Shown here piece by piece: positions 1 to 8,643 of a stretch of 63,540 nucleotides of DNA. The DNA lies in NCBI GenBank assembly GCA_001769655.1, contig MEPC01000037.1, forward strand, positions 1 through 63,540, written 5' to 3'. A program made the translations under genes and the position numbers. The stretch's first letter is position 1; each line of letters begins with the position of its first letter. The notes below the pieces were generated by a model that was not told where the DNA came from, made no database searches, and saw nothing but the letters and a program-made list of their open reading frames with translations. Source of the DNA: Bacteroidetes bacterium RIFCSPLOWO2_12_FULL_37_12 (lineage in GTDB: Bacteria; Bacteroidota; Bacteroidia; 2-12-FULL-37-12).

Positions 1-2070
1 AAAATAAATTGCAATACTATATTTAATTGCCATTCTTTATTTTGTGTCACTTTCATTCTCATATCTATCATGTTTTTTCCTCTGCAAAAATCTTATTCTC
101 AAAATGACGGTAGTAATTGTGCCCAAAAAATCACTAAACCTCCTGCGGCTGAACTCTGCGCTAAAGATGTATATAAAATGGAAAAAGCAGAGATGTGGTT
201 TGAGTTTACAGCCAATGCGCCGGAGCATGAAATAATTGTATCACCATCGGAAACACAACCTCAGGCAGAAATCACAAAGCTAAAACTCTTTGAAAATACA
301 TGCCCCGATTTACATTTGCGTAAAGAAGTTTCCACCCAACCACCCGAACTTCCCCGGATGCGGATGGAACAATTAATTGTAGGAAAAAAATATATTGTGA
401 AGGCGGAGAGGGAACAATTTACCGAAGCCGCAAATTTTGAAATGTGTATCATTCGCGATAAAGTAGGAGGGGGAGATGGAGGAGATAATGGAAATGGAGG
501 AACTCAAACAGGCGGGGTGGAATGTAAAGGAGACAATGCCGCCAAAAACGCATGGATGGAAAATAAAACTTATCCCGACAAACTGTTTACATGTAATAAA
601 TACAAATTTGTGGGTATAGGGACAGATGACCCTCAATTCAAATTGGATGTAAATGGGAATATAAGAACACGGTTTAAGATGATTGCTGATGGGAATATTG
701 AGACCAAGGGAGTGATAAATTTTAAAGACAATTCAGGTACCACAACTGCATCAATAACTGCGGCTTCCTATTTGGGATTATTAAGCGGATGGCAAAAAAA
801 TTCAACAACAAATAAGATATACTATAATAGTGGAAATGTTGGAATAGGAACTAATGAACCGATAAGTGAATTACATGTGTTGTCAAACGGTACACCAAAC
901 GCGATATTTAATCCCGATGGAAATACAGTTGTAATTGTAAGAAACACGGGTACAGGCAGTGCAGAATTAAGTTTGCTTCCAACACCTGTATTGGGAATTG
1001 GCAGAAGATGGCAAATACAATCCACTAGTGCCAGCAATAGTTTTGGCGGTGGTAAATTGTTATTTAAACCAAGTGAAGGGGACCCATCATTGATTCTATC
1101 AAAAGTAGGAGATAGTTACAAAACAGAAATTAAAGGGGATTTGAATGTATCAGGAAAAATTATTTCAAGTTCTGCTTCTGATGCTGAATTTGCTGGAAAT
1201 ATTACTACGCCAGGGTATTTGAAGAGCGGGAATTCTATAATAATACAAGGGGGGGTAGCCGGTGGAGTTGGAGGAAATACAGATAATACTATCTATACAA
1301 CGGATGGTGTATTGTTGATTGGGAAGGGAACTCCAAGTGATTTGAGTAATTTTTCGAAAATTAAAATGGGAATTGGAGTACGTATTCCAGAAGCAACTTT
1401 AGATATAGCTGGGGATTTAAAAGTCCGTGGAGCAAATTTGCATTTTGGAACAAATTGCGACCTGAGTTGTTTTAATGGAGAATTAAACCCTCGAGTTGCA
1501 AATACATTTCATTTTTCTTCCTATACACCTCTTGATGATTGGGATCCTGCCGGTTTGGGTTTAGTTTTGGAAGATGGAAGGGGAGGGAAATGGTTATTGC
1601 TAAACAGAGGAACAGCAGAAGATTCTGATGATGCCGGACAATTTGAGTTAAGGTATGCAAGTTCAAGTGGAAGTCAGACCGCTTTCACAGCTTTTCAAGA
1701 TGGGCGCGTTAATTTTAACGGACGTGTTAATTTTAATGGAGGTTTTACTGCTGGAGAAATAATAGCATGCGAAATTACACTTCTTGATATTGACGGCTGT
1801 GATTTTGTTTTTGAAAAAAATTATTCTTTACCAAGATTTAGTGAAAGAATGGATGCTATTTTAAAGCAAAAGCATTTACCCTATATTCTGCCTGCAAAAG
1901 CTATGGAGGCAAACGGGGTAAATGTAGGTGAAAATTTTACCGGGCTACTTAGAAATATGGAGGAAATGTATTTATATATGAATGAGATGAATGAAAAGAT
2001 TGAGAAAATTGAAACGGAGAATAAAGAGTTAAAATCTAAAATCAAAGAAATGGAGGGTTTACGAAAATGA
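1..2070 (+). CDS. Secreted tail-fibre-like structural protein, 5' end cut by window edge
   Basis: The first internal ATG is at 70, but the frame is open to base 1. Codons 1-69 add a hydrophobic stretch that completes a signal peptide ending before SYSQND, so the true start lies left of the window. The mature part has a charged N-terminal region, a Gly/Asn-rich linker near residue 135, and at least two VGIGT-x-x-P-type repeats (near 180 and 256) plus a related MGIG repeat, as in phage tail-fibre-like trimeric beta structures. The C-terminal 90 residues carry the Bacteroidota pattern Y-x-L-P...KHLPYI...G-V-N-V-G-E...LLRNMEEMYLY followed by a heptad coiled coil (KIEKIETENKELKSKIKEME). That pattern is common at the end of surface proteins of this phylum. 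The stop overlaps the next start by 4 bases, implying translational coupling with the hydrolase. A surface structural or adhesive role is inferred. Confidence 0.72.
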   Translation, partial: KINCNTIFNCHSLFCVTFILISIMFFPLQKSYSQNDGSNCAQKITKPPAAELCAKDVYKMEKAEMWFEFTANAPEHEIIVSPSETQPQAEITKLKLFENTCPDLHLRKEVSTQPPELPRMRMEQLIVGKKYIVKAEREQFTEAANFEMCIIRDKVGGGDGGDNGNGGTQTGGVECKGDNAAKNAWMENKTYPDKLFTCNKYKFVGIGTDDPQFKLDVNGNIRTRFKMIADGNIETKGVINFKDNSGTTTASITAASYLGLLSGWQKNSTTNKIYYNSGNVGIGTNEPISELHVLSNGTPNAIFNPDGNTVVIVRNTGTGSAELSLLPTPVLGIGRRWQIQSTSASNSFGGGKLLFKPSEGDPSLILSKVGDSYKTEIKGDLNVSGKIISSSASDAEFAGNITTPGYLKSGNSIIIQGGVAGGVGGNTDNTIYTTDGVLLIGKGTPSDLSNFSKIKMGIGVRIPEATLDIAGDLKVRGANLHFGTNCDLSCFNGELNPRVANTFHFSSYTPLDDWDPAGLGLVLEDGRGGKWLLLNRGTAEDSDDAGQFELRYASSSGSQTAFTAFQDGRVNFNGRVNFNGGFTAGEIIACEITLLDIDGCDFVFEKNYSLPRFSERMDAILKQKHLPYILPAKAMEANGVNVGENFTGLLRNMEEMYLYMNEMNEKIEKIETENKELKSKIKEMEGLRK

Positions 2071-4985
2071 GAAAAAATATATTTCTTATCGTAATAATGT
2101 GCTTGATTCAGATAAAAGTGTTGAGTCAGGTTCAGAATAAGAGCGTTCTTACCAATAGCAAATATTTAGAAAATCCTAAAAAATATTTATCAAAAATTGA
2201 CTCAACTAAAATTTCGTCAGGTATTCTTATTGATAGAACTTTCTTCAACGATTTAGTTTTAAATGTTAACGGAAATGATTTGGTAACAGTAATTGATAAT
2301 TCACAGTGGACAAAAATTTATAACACTATGAAAGACGCAGTGTATGACACGGCTTTTTTTATTGGATGGAAAACCATGAATTTAATTATTGAAAATTATT
2401 ACCGTTCCCGAAAAACTCACTGCATAAGTTTATTGGATTTTACATTCAATAAAATTAAACAGGAAGCTCTTACAAATTCCGAATTAATCGAAGAAAATGA
2501 TTTTCTTAACGATACGGGTGCCACTATCCATTCATATTCTCAACACAGAGCGGTTGCGGCAAGTTGCAGGGACTTTAATATTACAGGCGATAATATAAAT
2601 TTTATCGTAAAAGATTTATTTTATTTTACAAATAATAAAACTCAGAAACTCAAAACGCTTGAAATTGATTTTGGCAATGGAGAGGGTTATAAAACGGTAA
2701 ATTTTAATGAAACGATAAATGTAAATTATGATTCTAACAGCGGTTATTTGGAATTAAAAGCAAGAATGACATTTGTAAGTTATAGTTCACATGAATCAGA
2801 GGTTTTATATTCTCATTTTTCGGTGTATAGAACCGGCACCTCTACGGTTCCACTACCTGATAATCCTCATTCAGGTTCAAATATGAGAACTTCTAATCTA
2901 GAAACTGATGGTGGATTACTTTATTACCCGGTAGGGGTTCAACGTGAAGAAATAATTACTGTAATAAAAATAAAAGAAGGTTGCTTTTACCCACCAGATT
3001 ATCCGGATGTGTGTATTCCTGTATTACTACCGATAGCTGAACAGGAAACTTTATATCATTGGGAAGGACGCGAATTAGAGTACAATTTTTTATTTTCACC
3101 TAACAATAATTCCGAAAAACTTAGACGACCTTTTATGCTGGTAGATGGCTTTGACCCGGGGAATATACGTGATTATTTTCAAACTCATATTGACTGCAGC
3201 GATGAAGATATATTACCTTATGACAAGGACTGCCGTGGATTATTTCAAATTCTGAACGGCGACCCGTCTCCCTGGTACCCGAATGACCCGGGCGTAAATC
3301 TTGTGCAAGCATTGCAAAATGATGGATACGATATTATATTTGTTAATTTTTTAAGTGGCTCAGGTGACATTCCTTCCAATGCTAATTCTATTAGAAATTT
3401 TCTCAATAATGTAATAAACAGCAATACCTATCGCGACAATAAAACGGAAGAAATTGTATTAGTAGGTCCCAGTATGGGTGGTTTGATTACAAGATATGCA
3501 CTAACATCTATGGAACAAGCCGACCCCAAAGAAGACCATTTTGTAAAAACGTGGATTTCATTTGATGGTCCGCATAAAGGGGCGAATATACCTATTGGGT
3601 TGCAGCTTGCTATAAAATTTCTTACAAAAATTCACGATGGGGGGATTGGTGCTATTGCTCAATCTAAAATAATGTTAAAAAACAATTTAGTTAAATTAAA
3701 TACCCCTGCCGCAAGACAAATGTTATTGACACATTTTGAATATGTAAGCGATCAGGCGTATCATACTCCTGATTTTGATAATTTTTATGCTCAACTTGAC
3801 CAATTAGGATATCCGAGATTTGCAAAAAATTATGCCATTTCTAATGGGGGAAAAGAGTTATTGTACAGCGGTACTGGCACCGAAATTTTAAGTTTTGAAC
3901 TATTATCATGGACATGGGTAAAAGCATGGGGATTAGTCAATTACGATGGTAATTTCAAAATTTTTGAAGGAAGCAGACAAGGGTTGGATAATGATGAAAC
4001 TGTTAAAGTTGGCAACCAAATTGCGTATGACAATGCACCGGGCGGCTGGTACACGGCTTTATATTCTATGAATTTTAACACGAATAATGGTTCTGTAGAT
4101 CTTTTTGCTCTTCGTGCTATAGAAGAATTAGAAGGATTTGAATTAGAACAAACTGTGCCATACAAAAAGGCAACTTTCATGGTGACACCCTCCGCATTTG
4201 GTATGCCCATAACAAGAGATAATGTTAATAAAACATGGGAAGCATTTACCGGATACAGCGATAATACCAGCGGTAAAATAAAAACTCCTTTTGATGAGGT
4301 GCATGGGATGGAAAAAAATGAAGAGCATATTAAAATAAGTGATAAAACAAAAAATTATTTAATTAAAGATGTTCTCCGAAACGACTTTGAAAATTCCCAA
4401 AGACCACGAATCAGAGAAGGTCAAACTTCAATACAAACAGTAAACGGAAATGTTGCCTATCTTGCCAAAAATAATATAACCTTCGCAGGAAATGGAAATA
4501 GTTTTACAGTTAAAAATGGCGCTGATGTAAATATCCTTTCTGGTAAAACAATACGCTTTTTACCCGGTTTTAAAGTAGAAAGAGGTGCCAAATTCCATGC
4601 ATCTATAGGAACAGTAGATTATAATACTACACTGCGATTAGCCCAGACACCTCTTAAACCCGCTAATTATTCCAAACTATCCCCTTATACGGGGAAAATA
4701 TACAATTATAAAGAAGATGAAATTCCAGTGTTAACTTTTAATCCTGTTAATTTGTCTATTTATCCTAATCCTATTCTAAACTATTTTCAAATTGAATCAG
4801 ATGATATTGGACAAGGGCTGATAAATTTTGAAATATTTAATAGTACAGGACAACGGGTGTATTTCTCTACTTTAATTAATAACCATAAACTTACCATAGA
4901 TGTTTCAAAATTTAGCAGTGGGGTTTATTTGCTGAAAACCGATAACGGGTTTCAGAATAAAATCTATAAGTTCATCAAATTTTAA
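2067..4985 (+). CDS. T9SS-secreted alpha/beta hydrolase (PGAP1/lipase-like) with C-terminal sorting domain
   Basis: A signal peptide (MRKNIFLIVIMCLIQIKVLS) is followed by about 300 residues without a recognised fold. An alpha/beta hydrolase core then begins near RPFMLVDGFDPGN (residue ~355). The nucleophile elbow is GPSMGG with Ser at about residue 469, and GP-H-K-G appears downstream as in PGAP1-type esterases and lipases. A stretch near 790-850 (NITFAGNG...GKTIRFLPGFKVERGAKFHA) matches the 3-coathanger-stack domain of Bacteroidota. The last ~75 residues (LSIYPNPILN ... SSGVYLLKT ... YKFIKF) are a type A T9SS sorting domain, so export across the outer membrane is expected. The substrate is unknown; an ester or lipid is likely. 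It overlaps the preceding tail-fibre-like gene by ATGA. Confidence 0.78.
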   Translation: MRKNIFLIVIMCLIQIKVLSQVQNKSVLTNSKYLENPKKYLSKIDSTKISSGILIDRTFFNDLVLNVNGNDLVTVIDNSQWTKIYNTMKDAVYDTAFFIGWKTMNLIIENYYRSRKTHCISLLDFTFNKIKQEALTNSELIEENDFLNDTGATIHSYSQHRAVAASCRDFNITGDNINFIVKDLFYFTNNKTQKLKTLEIDFGNGEGYKTVNFNETINVNYDSNSGYLELKARMTFVSYSSHESEVLYSHFSVYRTGTSTVPLPDNPHSGSNMRTSNLETDGGLLYYPVGVQREEIITVIKIKEGCFYPPDYPDVCIPVLLPIAEQETLYHWEGRELEYNFLFSPNNNSEKLRRPFMLVDGFDPGNIRDYFQTHIDCSDEDILPYDKDCRGLFQILNGDPSPWYPNDPGVNLVQALQNDGYDIIFVNFLSGSGDIPSNANSIRNFLNNVINSNTYRDNKTEEIVLVGPSMGGLITRYALTSMEQADPKEDHFVKTWISFDGPHKGANIPIGLQLAIKFLTKIHDGGIGAIAQSKIMLKNNLVKLNTPAARQMLLTHFEYVSDQAYHTPDFDNFYAQLDQLGYPRFAKNYAISNGGKELLYSGTGTEILSFELLSWTWVKAWGLVNYDGNFKIFEGSRQGLDNDETVKVGNQIAYDNAPGGWYTALYSMNFNTNNGSVDLFALRAIEELEGFELEQTVPYKKATFMVTPSAFGMPITRDNVNKTWEAFTGYSDNTSGKIKTPFDEVHGMEKNEEHIKISDKTKNYLIKDVLRNDFENSQRPRIREGQTSIQTVNGNVAYLAKNNITFAGNGNSFTVKNGADVNILSGKTIRFLPGFKVERGAKFHASIGTVDYNTTLRLAQTPLKPANYSKLSPYTGKIYNYKEDEIPVLTFNPVNLSIYPNPILNYFQIESDDIGQGLINFEIFNSTGQRVYFSTLINNHKLTIDVSKFSSGVYLLKTDNGFQNKIYKFIKF

Positions 4986-4998
4986 TAATTAAAGACCA

Positions 4999-5658
4999 AT
5001 GAAATATGTATTTTTATTGACAATGATTGCTTTTTTTTTCTTGAGCTGTAAAAAAGACCTTAATTACACCCGAATTGCCGGGAAAGTTATTAACATCGGC
5101 TCAAAACAACCCATTGATAGCGTATTGGTAATTTTGCAGGATGGAGTTGCCTCCGATTTTTTTGGAACACCGGGCAATACTTCTTCGGATAGAAAAAACC
5201 TTGCTTACACCGATAAAAATGGTTATTTTGATGTGGAACTGGAAGGAGAACACCGCGCATATATAGGTTTTAAAAAAGACAAATATTTATATGAATATGA
5301 CGAAGGGGGTTCTGTAATTGGAATTAAGCCCTACCCTGAAGGTACATTTTTAAATGAGGTATTTGAGATGGAAGCGGAGGCGTTTTTTAATGGAATTTTC
5401 GTAAATAAGCAACCGAATGAAAATGACTCTCTTTATTTAAACGTTTATACTACATATTATTGGAGTAGCGATTGGCTTTTAGTTGGAACTGGCCCATTTC
5501 GACCATTTGGAGAGTATGAGGATGAAGGATATCTTGCAACTGGAGATAAATTTTCTCTTATTAAATTACGCTTTACAAGAAACAACAAATGGTACACAAA
5601 AATTGACAGTGTATATATTAAATCTTTAGAGATTTATAGGGATACGATTTTTTACTGA
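4999..5658 (+). CDS. Lipoprotein with carboxypeptidase-regulatory-like domain
   Basis: The N-terminus is a lipobox signal peptide (KYVFLLTMIAFFFLSCKKD, Cys 17), so the protein is probably lipid-anchored. Residues ~25-95 (IAGKVINIGSKQPIDSVLVI ... YTDKNGYFDVEL) have the CarboxypepD_reg/peptidase-associated beta-sandwich pattern usual in Bacteroidota lipoproteins. The rest is unrecognised beta-rich sequence. It starts 13 bases after the T9SS hydrolase, so the two are probably co-transcribed. No catalytic motif is visible; a binding or structural role is inferred. Confidence 0.65.
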   Translation: MKYVFLLTMIAFFFLSCKKDLNYTRIAGKVINIGSKQPIDSVLVILQDGVASDFFGTPGNTSSDRKNLAYTDKNGYFDVELEGEHRAYIGFKKDKYLYEYDEGGSVIGIKPYPEGTFLNEVFEMEAEAFFNGIFVNKQPNENDSLYLNVYTTYYWSSDWLLVGTGPFRPFGEYEDEGYLATGDKFSLIKLRFTRNNKWYTKIDSVYIKSLEIYRDTIFY

Positions 5659-5780
5659 GATTAAATCAACTTCTGTTTCCCTATAAATTGTTAATGTATC
5701 CAATTCCTATTCCAATGTTGATATATATATATTAAGTGATACCTTACACAATTGGATTACAAAATTATAAAAAATATTTT

Positions 5781-6275
5781 ATGATAAAGAAAATAGTTAT
5801 TTTTTTAAATTTTCTTACGATAATTATTAATGGATTTGCCCAAGCTTCCGATTCATTAAAAATATCTAAAAACACTATATACGTTGAGATATTGGGTTCA
5901 GCTGGATATTTATACAACGTTTCGTTTGATAGGATTTTCTACAAACAAAACCGGCATAAAATCTCAGGTGGTTTAGGAGTTCAATATTACGAAGGAGATT
6001 TATCCTACCGTACTTTACAAACGGCAAGCCCTCAATTAAATTATTTATTAGGATTAGACAGACACTTTTTAGAATTTGGAGTTGGTTATATCTGGAATTT
6101 CTTGAATACTTATGAGAATAGTATTATAATGCGGTTTGGATACCGATATCAAAGATTTAAAGGATTGTTTTTTAAAATAGGAATAACTCCGTTTTTGACA
6201 AAATCATATCGAATTTTTGGAGTGGGATATAAGATTATACCATGGGGAGGGATTGCATTAGGATATTCATTTTGA
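5781..6275 (+). CDS. Putative small outer-membrane beta-barrel protein
   Basis: An ATG exists at 5736, but the one at 5781 is followed directly by a signal peptide (MIKKIVIFLNFLTIIINGFA, Q-A-S), so 5781 is preferred; this gives 164 residues. The mature part alternates polar and aromatic residues (GYLYNVSFDRIFY, GLGVQYYEGD, MRFGYRYQRFKGLFFKIG) and ends GGIALGYSF with a terminal Phe, typical of outer-membrane barrels. It may be an 8-strand barrel. No enzyme motif is seen. It is the last gene of the secreted-protein block before a stretch of decayed genes. Confidence 0.55.
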   Translation: MIKKIVIFLNFLTIIINGFAQASDSLKISKNTIYVEILGSAGYLYNVSFDRIFYKQNRHKISGGLGVQYYEGDLSYRTLQTASPQLNYLLGLDRHFLEFGVGYIWNFLNTYENSIIMRFGYRYQRFKGLFFKIGITPFLTKSYRIFGVGYKIIPWGGIALGYSF

Positions 6276-6399
6276 AAATTTAAAAAAAAATTTGAAACTA
6301 CTAAATCCATCATCAACCCCTGTTCAAAAAGTTTCACATTTATATTGCAATTTTTTTCTGCTAATTCCTTTTTCAGATTTACTTAAAATGTATGTTTAT

Positions 6400-6482
6400 T
6401 CACTTCAACGTATTCACATACTCCACCACCGCTTTTACATTTTCCTCCGGCATAAATGAATAATTCGGCATGACACCCTTGT
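6400..6482 (-). repeat. Displaced copy 3 of the cytochrome c gene 3' end
   Basis: On the minus strand this reads in frame KGVMPNYSFMPEENVKAVVE then YVNTLK and a stop. These are the last 26 codons of the cytochrome c gene at 8644-9279, with one D-to-E change. No start or haem motif is attached. Similarity stops abruptly near 6482, where unrelated sequence begins. It is closer to the copy at 7054-7158 than to the intact gene (shared catactccac and cctccggcat variants). Confidence 0.85.
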
Positions 6483-6574
6483 CTCTGCCAGTTCCAAAAG
6501 AGGGACATTAAGGAAGTTTTTTGAGATAACCTTAAAGTTGTAATTTAGTATTTTTTAAGAGAAAGTTTAAAAGT

Positions 6575-6829
6575 TCATATACGATAAACTTCTCTGCGAT
6601 GCCCGACAAATTGTATTACAATAGTATTTTTTTCCAAAGTATAAATACATCTGAAATCTCCAACTCTGAATTTTTAGGTTCCTTTTAACATTCCACTGAG
6701 TGGTTCTGGTATTATATTATTAAAATTTTCAGCGAACCACGATAATTTTTTTACAATTCTTACAGATACATTTCTATCCAATCTTTCAAGGTCAGCTAAT
6801 GCATCTTTGGTCCATTCAATACTTACCAT
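6575..6829 (-). pseudogene. ParE/RelE-family toxin interrupted by an in-frame stop
   Basis: The reading frame starts at the ATG at 6829 inside the antitoxin gene (MVSIEWTKDALADLERLD). It runs to LSGMLKGT, where codon 52 is TAA (6674-6676), and continues in the same frame KFRVGDFRCIYTLEKNTIV to FVGHRREVYRI and a TGA at 6575. The uninterrupted 84-residue protein has the classic RelE/ParE ending (LKG-Y-K-F-R-V-G-D-F-R ... VGHRREVY), with the stop replacing the usual aromatic residue. A single substitution (TAT or TAC to TAA) explains it. The toxin is therefore probably inactive. Confidence 0.8.
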
Positions 6830-7007
6830 ACATTTCAAGAATTTTTTTATGAGAAATACGCTGGGACTGCTTTTTAAGCCGTTCTTTTATTTTTTGAACA
6901 AAACTTGTGGTAAATTTCAATCCAGAATCAGGATCTCCCAATATTTCTATTAATTTTTGTTCAATTAATAGTTCAATTTCTGTTTTGGATATGGTTGCTG
7001 TCTGCAT
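6816..7007 (-). CDS. Antitoxin of a decayed ParE/RelE-type module
   Basis: A 63-residue protein beginning MQTATISKTEIELLIEQKLI, mostly helical and charged, with a basic C-terminal half (KIKERLKKQSQRISHKKILE). It resembles the small antitoxins encoded before ParE/RelE toxins. Its last 14 bases overlap the start of the broken toxin, the usual toxin-antitoxin arrangement. It lies between two displaced copies of the cytochrome c 3' end. It may be a leftover with no function now that the toxin is interrupted. Confidence 0.6.
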   Translation of the reverse strand: MQTATISKTEIELLIEQKLIEILGDPDSGLKFTTSFVQKIKERLKKQSQRISHKKILEMYGKY

Positions 7008-7053
7008 ATTATCTTTGCTTTATTCAACAAATATAGCGTTTATTTTTCGCTTG

Positions 7054-7158
7054 TCAACGTATTCACATACTCCACTACCGCTTTTTATATTTTCCTCCGG
7101 CATAAATGAATAATTCGGCATAACCCCTTTGCCCTCTGAAATCAGTTTCATTTTTTCC
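7054..7158 (-). repeat. Displaced copy 2 of the cytochrome c gene 3' end
   Basis: About 105 bases match the last third of the cytochrome c gene (8644-8752) at roughly 90% identity. The minus strand reads EKMKLISEGKGVMPNYSFMP then EENIK. One extra A in an A-run then shifts the frame, so the final YVNTLK is read out of frame. This is a non-coding duplicate, not a gene. It separates the toxin-antitoxin remnant from the BRO/rhuM/methylase remnants. Confidence 0.85.
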
Positions 7159-7193
7159 ATTTCATCCCAGTTCTTTTCTTCTCTTTCCCTGTA

Positions 7194-7395
7194 TCAATTG
7201 TTTTGCGTTTTGAGTTGTCCCAATTTTTGGGACAACTCATTTCCTTCTGCAATTAACTTTGTTTTTAAAGCATTCCAATATTTTCTTGGTATAGGACTAT
7301 CCGTTAAAATTTCTATCACATCCACAATAGAGAAATACCATTTCTCAAGTTCCGTGTCCCAGTGACTGCGGATTTTTTCTTTTGCTGAAAGGATT
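7194..7395 (-). pseudogene. Remnant of a BRO-N / phage antirepressor-like gene
   Basis: Minus-strand translation gives IRSHWDTELEKWYFSIVDVI then EILTDSPIPRKYWNALKTKL and a stop shortly after LGQLKTQNN. W-Y-F-S-I-V-D-V-I-E-x-L-T-D-S-x-x-P-x-x-Y-W is the signature of the BRO-N domain in Bacteroidota antirepressor-like proteins. No start codon is present: the reading frame begins straight after the rhuM-like stop. The C-terminal half is missing; it runs into the displaced cytochrome c copy. It is probably a truncated phage- or island-derived gene. Confidence 0.6.
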
Positions 7396-7403
7396 TTTCT
7401 AAT

Positions 7404-8438
7404 TTATTTTTTTAATTTATTTAATGCCTTATCAAAATCCGATTCTATTAATTTATCCTGTTCAATACGATATTTTTCAAATTCATTTTCAGCAAGCGCT
7501 AAAGCAACTGCATGCGAAACTTTTCCCTGATGTTTTAAAACCGCTTCTTCGTTAAACTGTAAAAAAGTATCTAATTTCTTCGCCCAATCTTTCATATACA
7601 TTACTACTCCTTTCAAAACCTGACTTTCTGCATAATCCAAATACATCACAACTATTCTGTTCAATCCATTCAACTCTTTTTCGGTCAAATAATTTTTTGC
7701 AATGCCTACATCTGTTTTTCTGATGCTTCCTTTTGGCGCGTTTTTCCATGTGGTTAAGCCCATATTTTTTTTCTTACTGTCAACTCTTGTTACAATCAGC
7801 TCGGCTGATGTTTGCCCTGTTATTGCCCAATGCAATTTGTTTTGAACTGTTGCAAAAAAATCTTTTGTAACTTGTGTTTCCACATTATAGTCGGCACTGC
7901 ATTGCGAATAGATGTCTGTAATTTTTTGATAAAATCTTCTTTCGCTACTGCGTATATCACGGATACGGGCAAGCTGTTCTTCAAAATAATCTTTACCAAA
8001 AATATTATTCGGATCTTTCAGCCGTTCATCATCCATCGTAAAACCTTTGATGATGTATTCCTTCAACCGTTCCGTAGCCCATATCCGAAATGCTGTTGCC
8101 TGTGTGCTGTTGACGCGGTAGCCAACTGAAATAATTGTATCAAGGTTATAAAATCTGGTAATCGTTTCCTGTGTTTTACCTTTGATAGCACCGTGTTGAG
8201 TGGTATGTGCAAAATTTGCACATACCAGTTGCTCATCCAATTCTCCTGATTTGAAGATATTGCCAATGTGTTTGGTAACAACGGTTCTGTCCACACCAAA
8301 TAAATCAGCAATTTTTTGTTGCGTTAACCAGATGGTTTCGTTTTGCAAATAGATTTCAACTTTTACTTTTCCATTGGGTGTTGTGTAAAGCAATATTTCG
8401 TTGAAGCCCCCTTTTGAAGGTTTTGTTTTTTTGTTCAT
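7404..8438 (-). CDS. RhuM-family virulence-type protein
   Basis: The ATG at 8438 (MNKKTKPSKGGFNEILLYTT) is chosen over the one at 8522, because 8488-8522 still belongs to a methylase remnant; the product is 344 residues. Residues ~35-70 (ETIWLTQQKIADLFGVDRTV) form a helix-turn-helix typical of RhuM proteins. Conserved family stretches follow (FRIWATERLKEYIIKGFTMD, ERRFYQKITDIY, KNYLTEKELNGLNRIVVMYL). RhuM proteins are found on pathogenicity and mobile islands and beside phage-like or restriction genes; their activity is not settled. It is the only apparently intact gene among fragments, which supports the idea of a decayed mobile island. Confidence 0.85.
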   Translation of the reverse strand: MNKKTKPSKGGFNEILLYTTPNGKVKVEIYLQNETIWLTQQKIADLFGVDRTVVTKHIGNIFKSGELDEQLVCANFAHTTQHGAIKGKTQETITRFYNLDTIISVGYRVNSTQATAFRIWATERLKEYIIKGFTMDDERLKDPNNIFGKDYFEEQLARIRDIRSSERRFYQKITDIYSQCSADYNVETQVTKDFFATVQNKLHWAITGQTSAELIVTRVDSKKKNMGLTTWKNAPKGSIRKTDVGIAKNYLTEKELNGLNRIVVMYLDYAESQVLKGVVMYMKDWAKKLDTFLQFNEEAVLKHQGKVSHAVALALAENEFEKYRIEQDKLIESDFDKALNKLKK

Positions 8439-8487
8439 GGCTTTATTTTCTATTTTCAAAGGTTCCAGTTTTCTCCTCCGTCTGCAC

Positions 8488-8622
8488 TCATATCCCGACA
8501 TTCGCGGGATACTCGAAACCATAATTCAATTTATCATACCCGGCAAAGCTCATCTCTTTTTCAAATTCTTTGTTGACCTCCAGAACTTCATCGTAGGACA
8601 GTTTGTAGAGTTTGTAAACCAC
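8488..8622 (-). pseudogene. 3' remnant of a restriction/modification methyltransferase
   Basis: The minus strand reads VVYKLYKLSYDEVLEVNKEF then EKEMSFAGYDKLN and a stop at 8488. L-V-Y-x-L-Y-x-L-(T/S)-x-x-E-(I/V) is the usual C-terminus of Eco57I-like/type IIG restriction-methylases. A stop codon (TAG) lies just upstream of 8622, and no other part of such an enzyme is present. The last codons lie in a small palindrome (ATCCCG...CGGGAT, near 8491-8511). It appears to be the tail left when most of an R-M gene was lost. Confidence 0.5.
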
Positions 8623-8643
8623 CTAATTAAGTAAGCTCAGGAA

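Noticed and set aside
7129-7365. A 78-codon plus-strand frame
   Set aside because: It is antisense to the BRO-type remnant, whose minus-strand frame has a recognisable domain.
7812-8129. A 105-codon plus-strand frame
   Set aside because: Antisense shadow of the rhuM-like gene, which has clear family motifs on the other strand.
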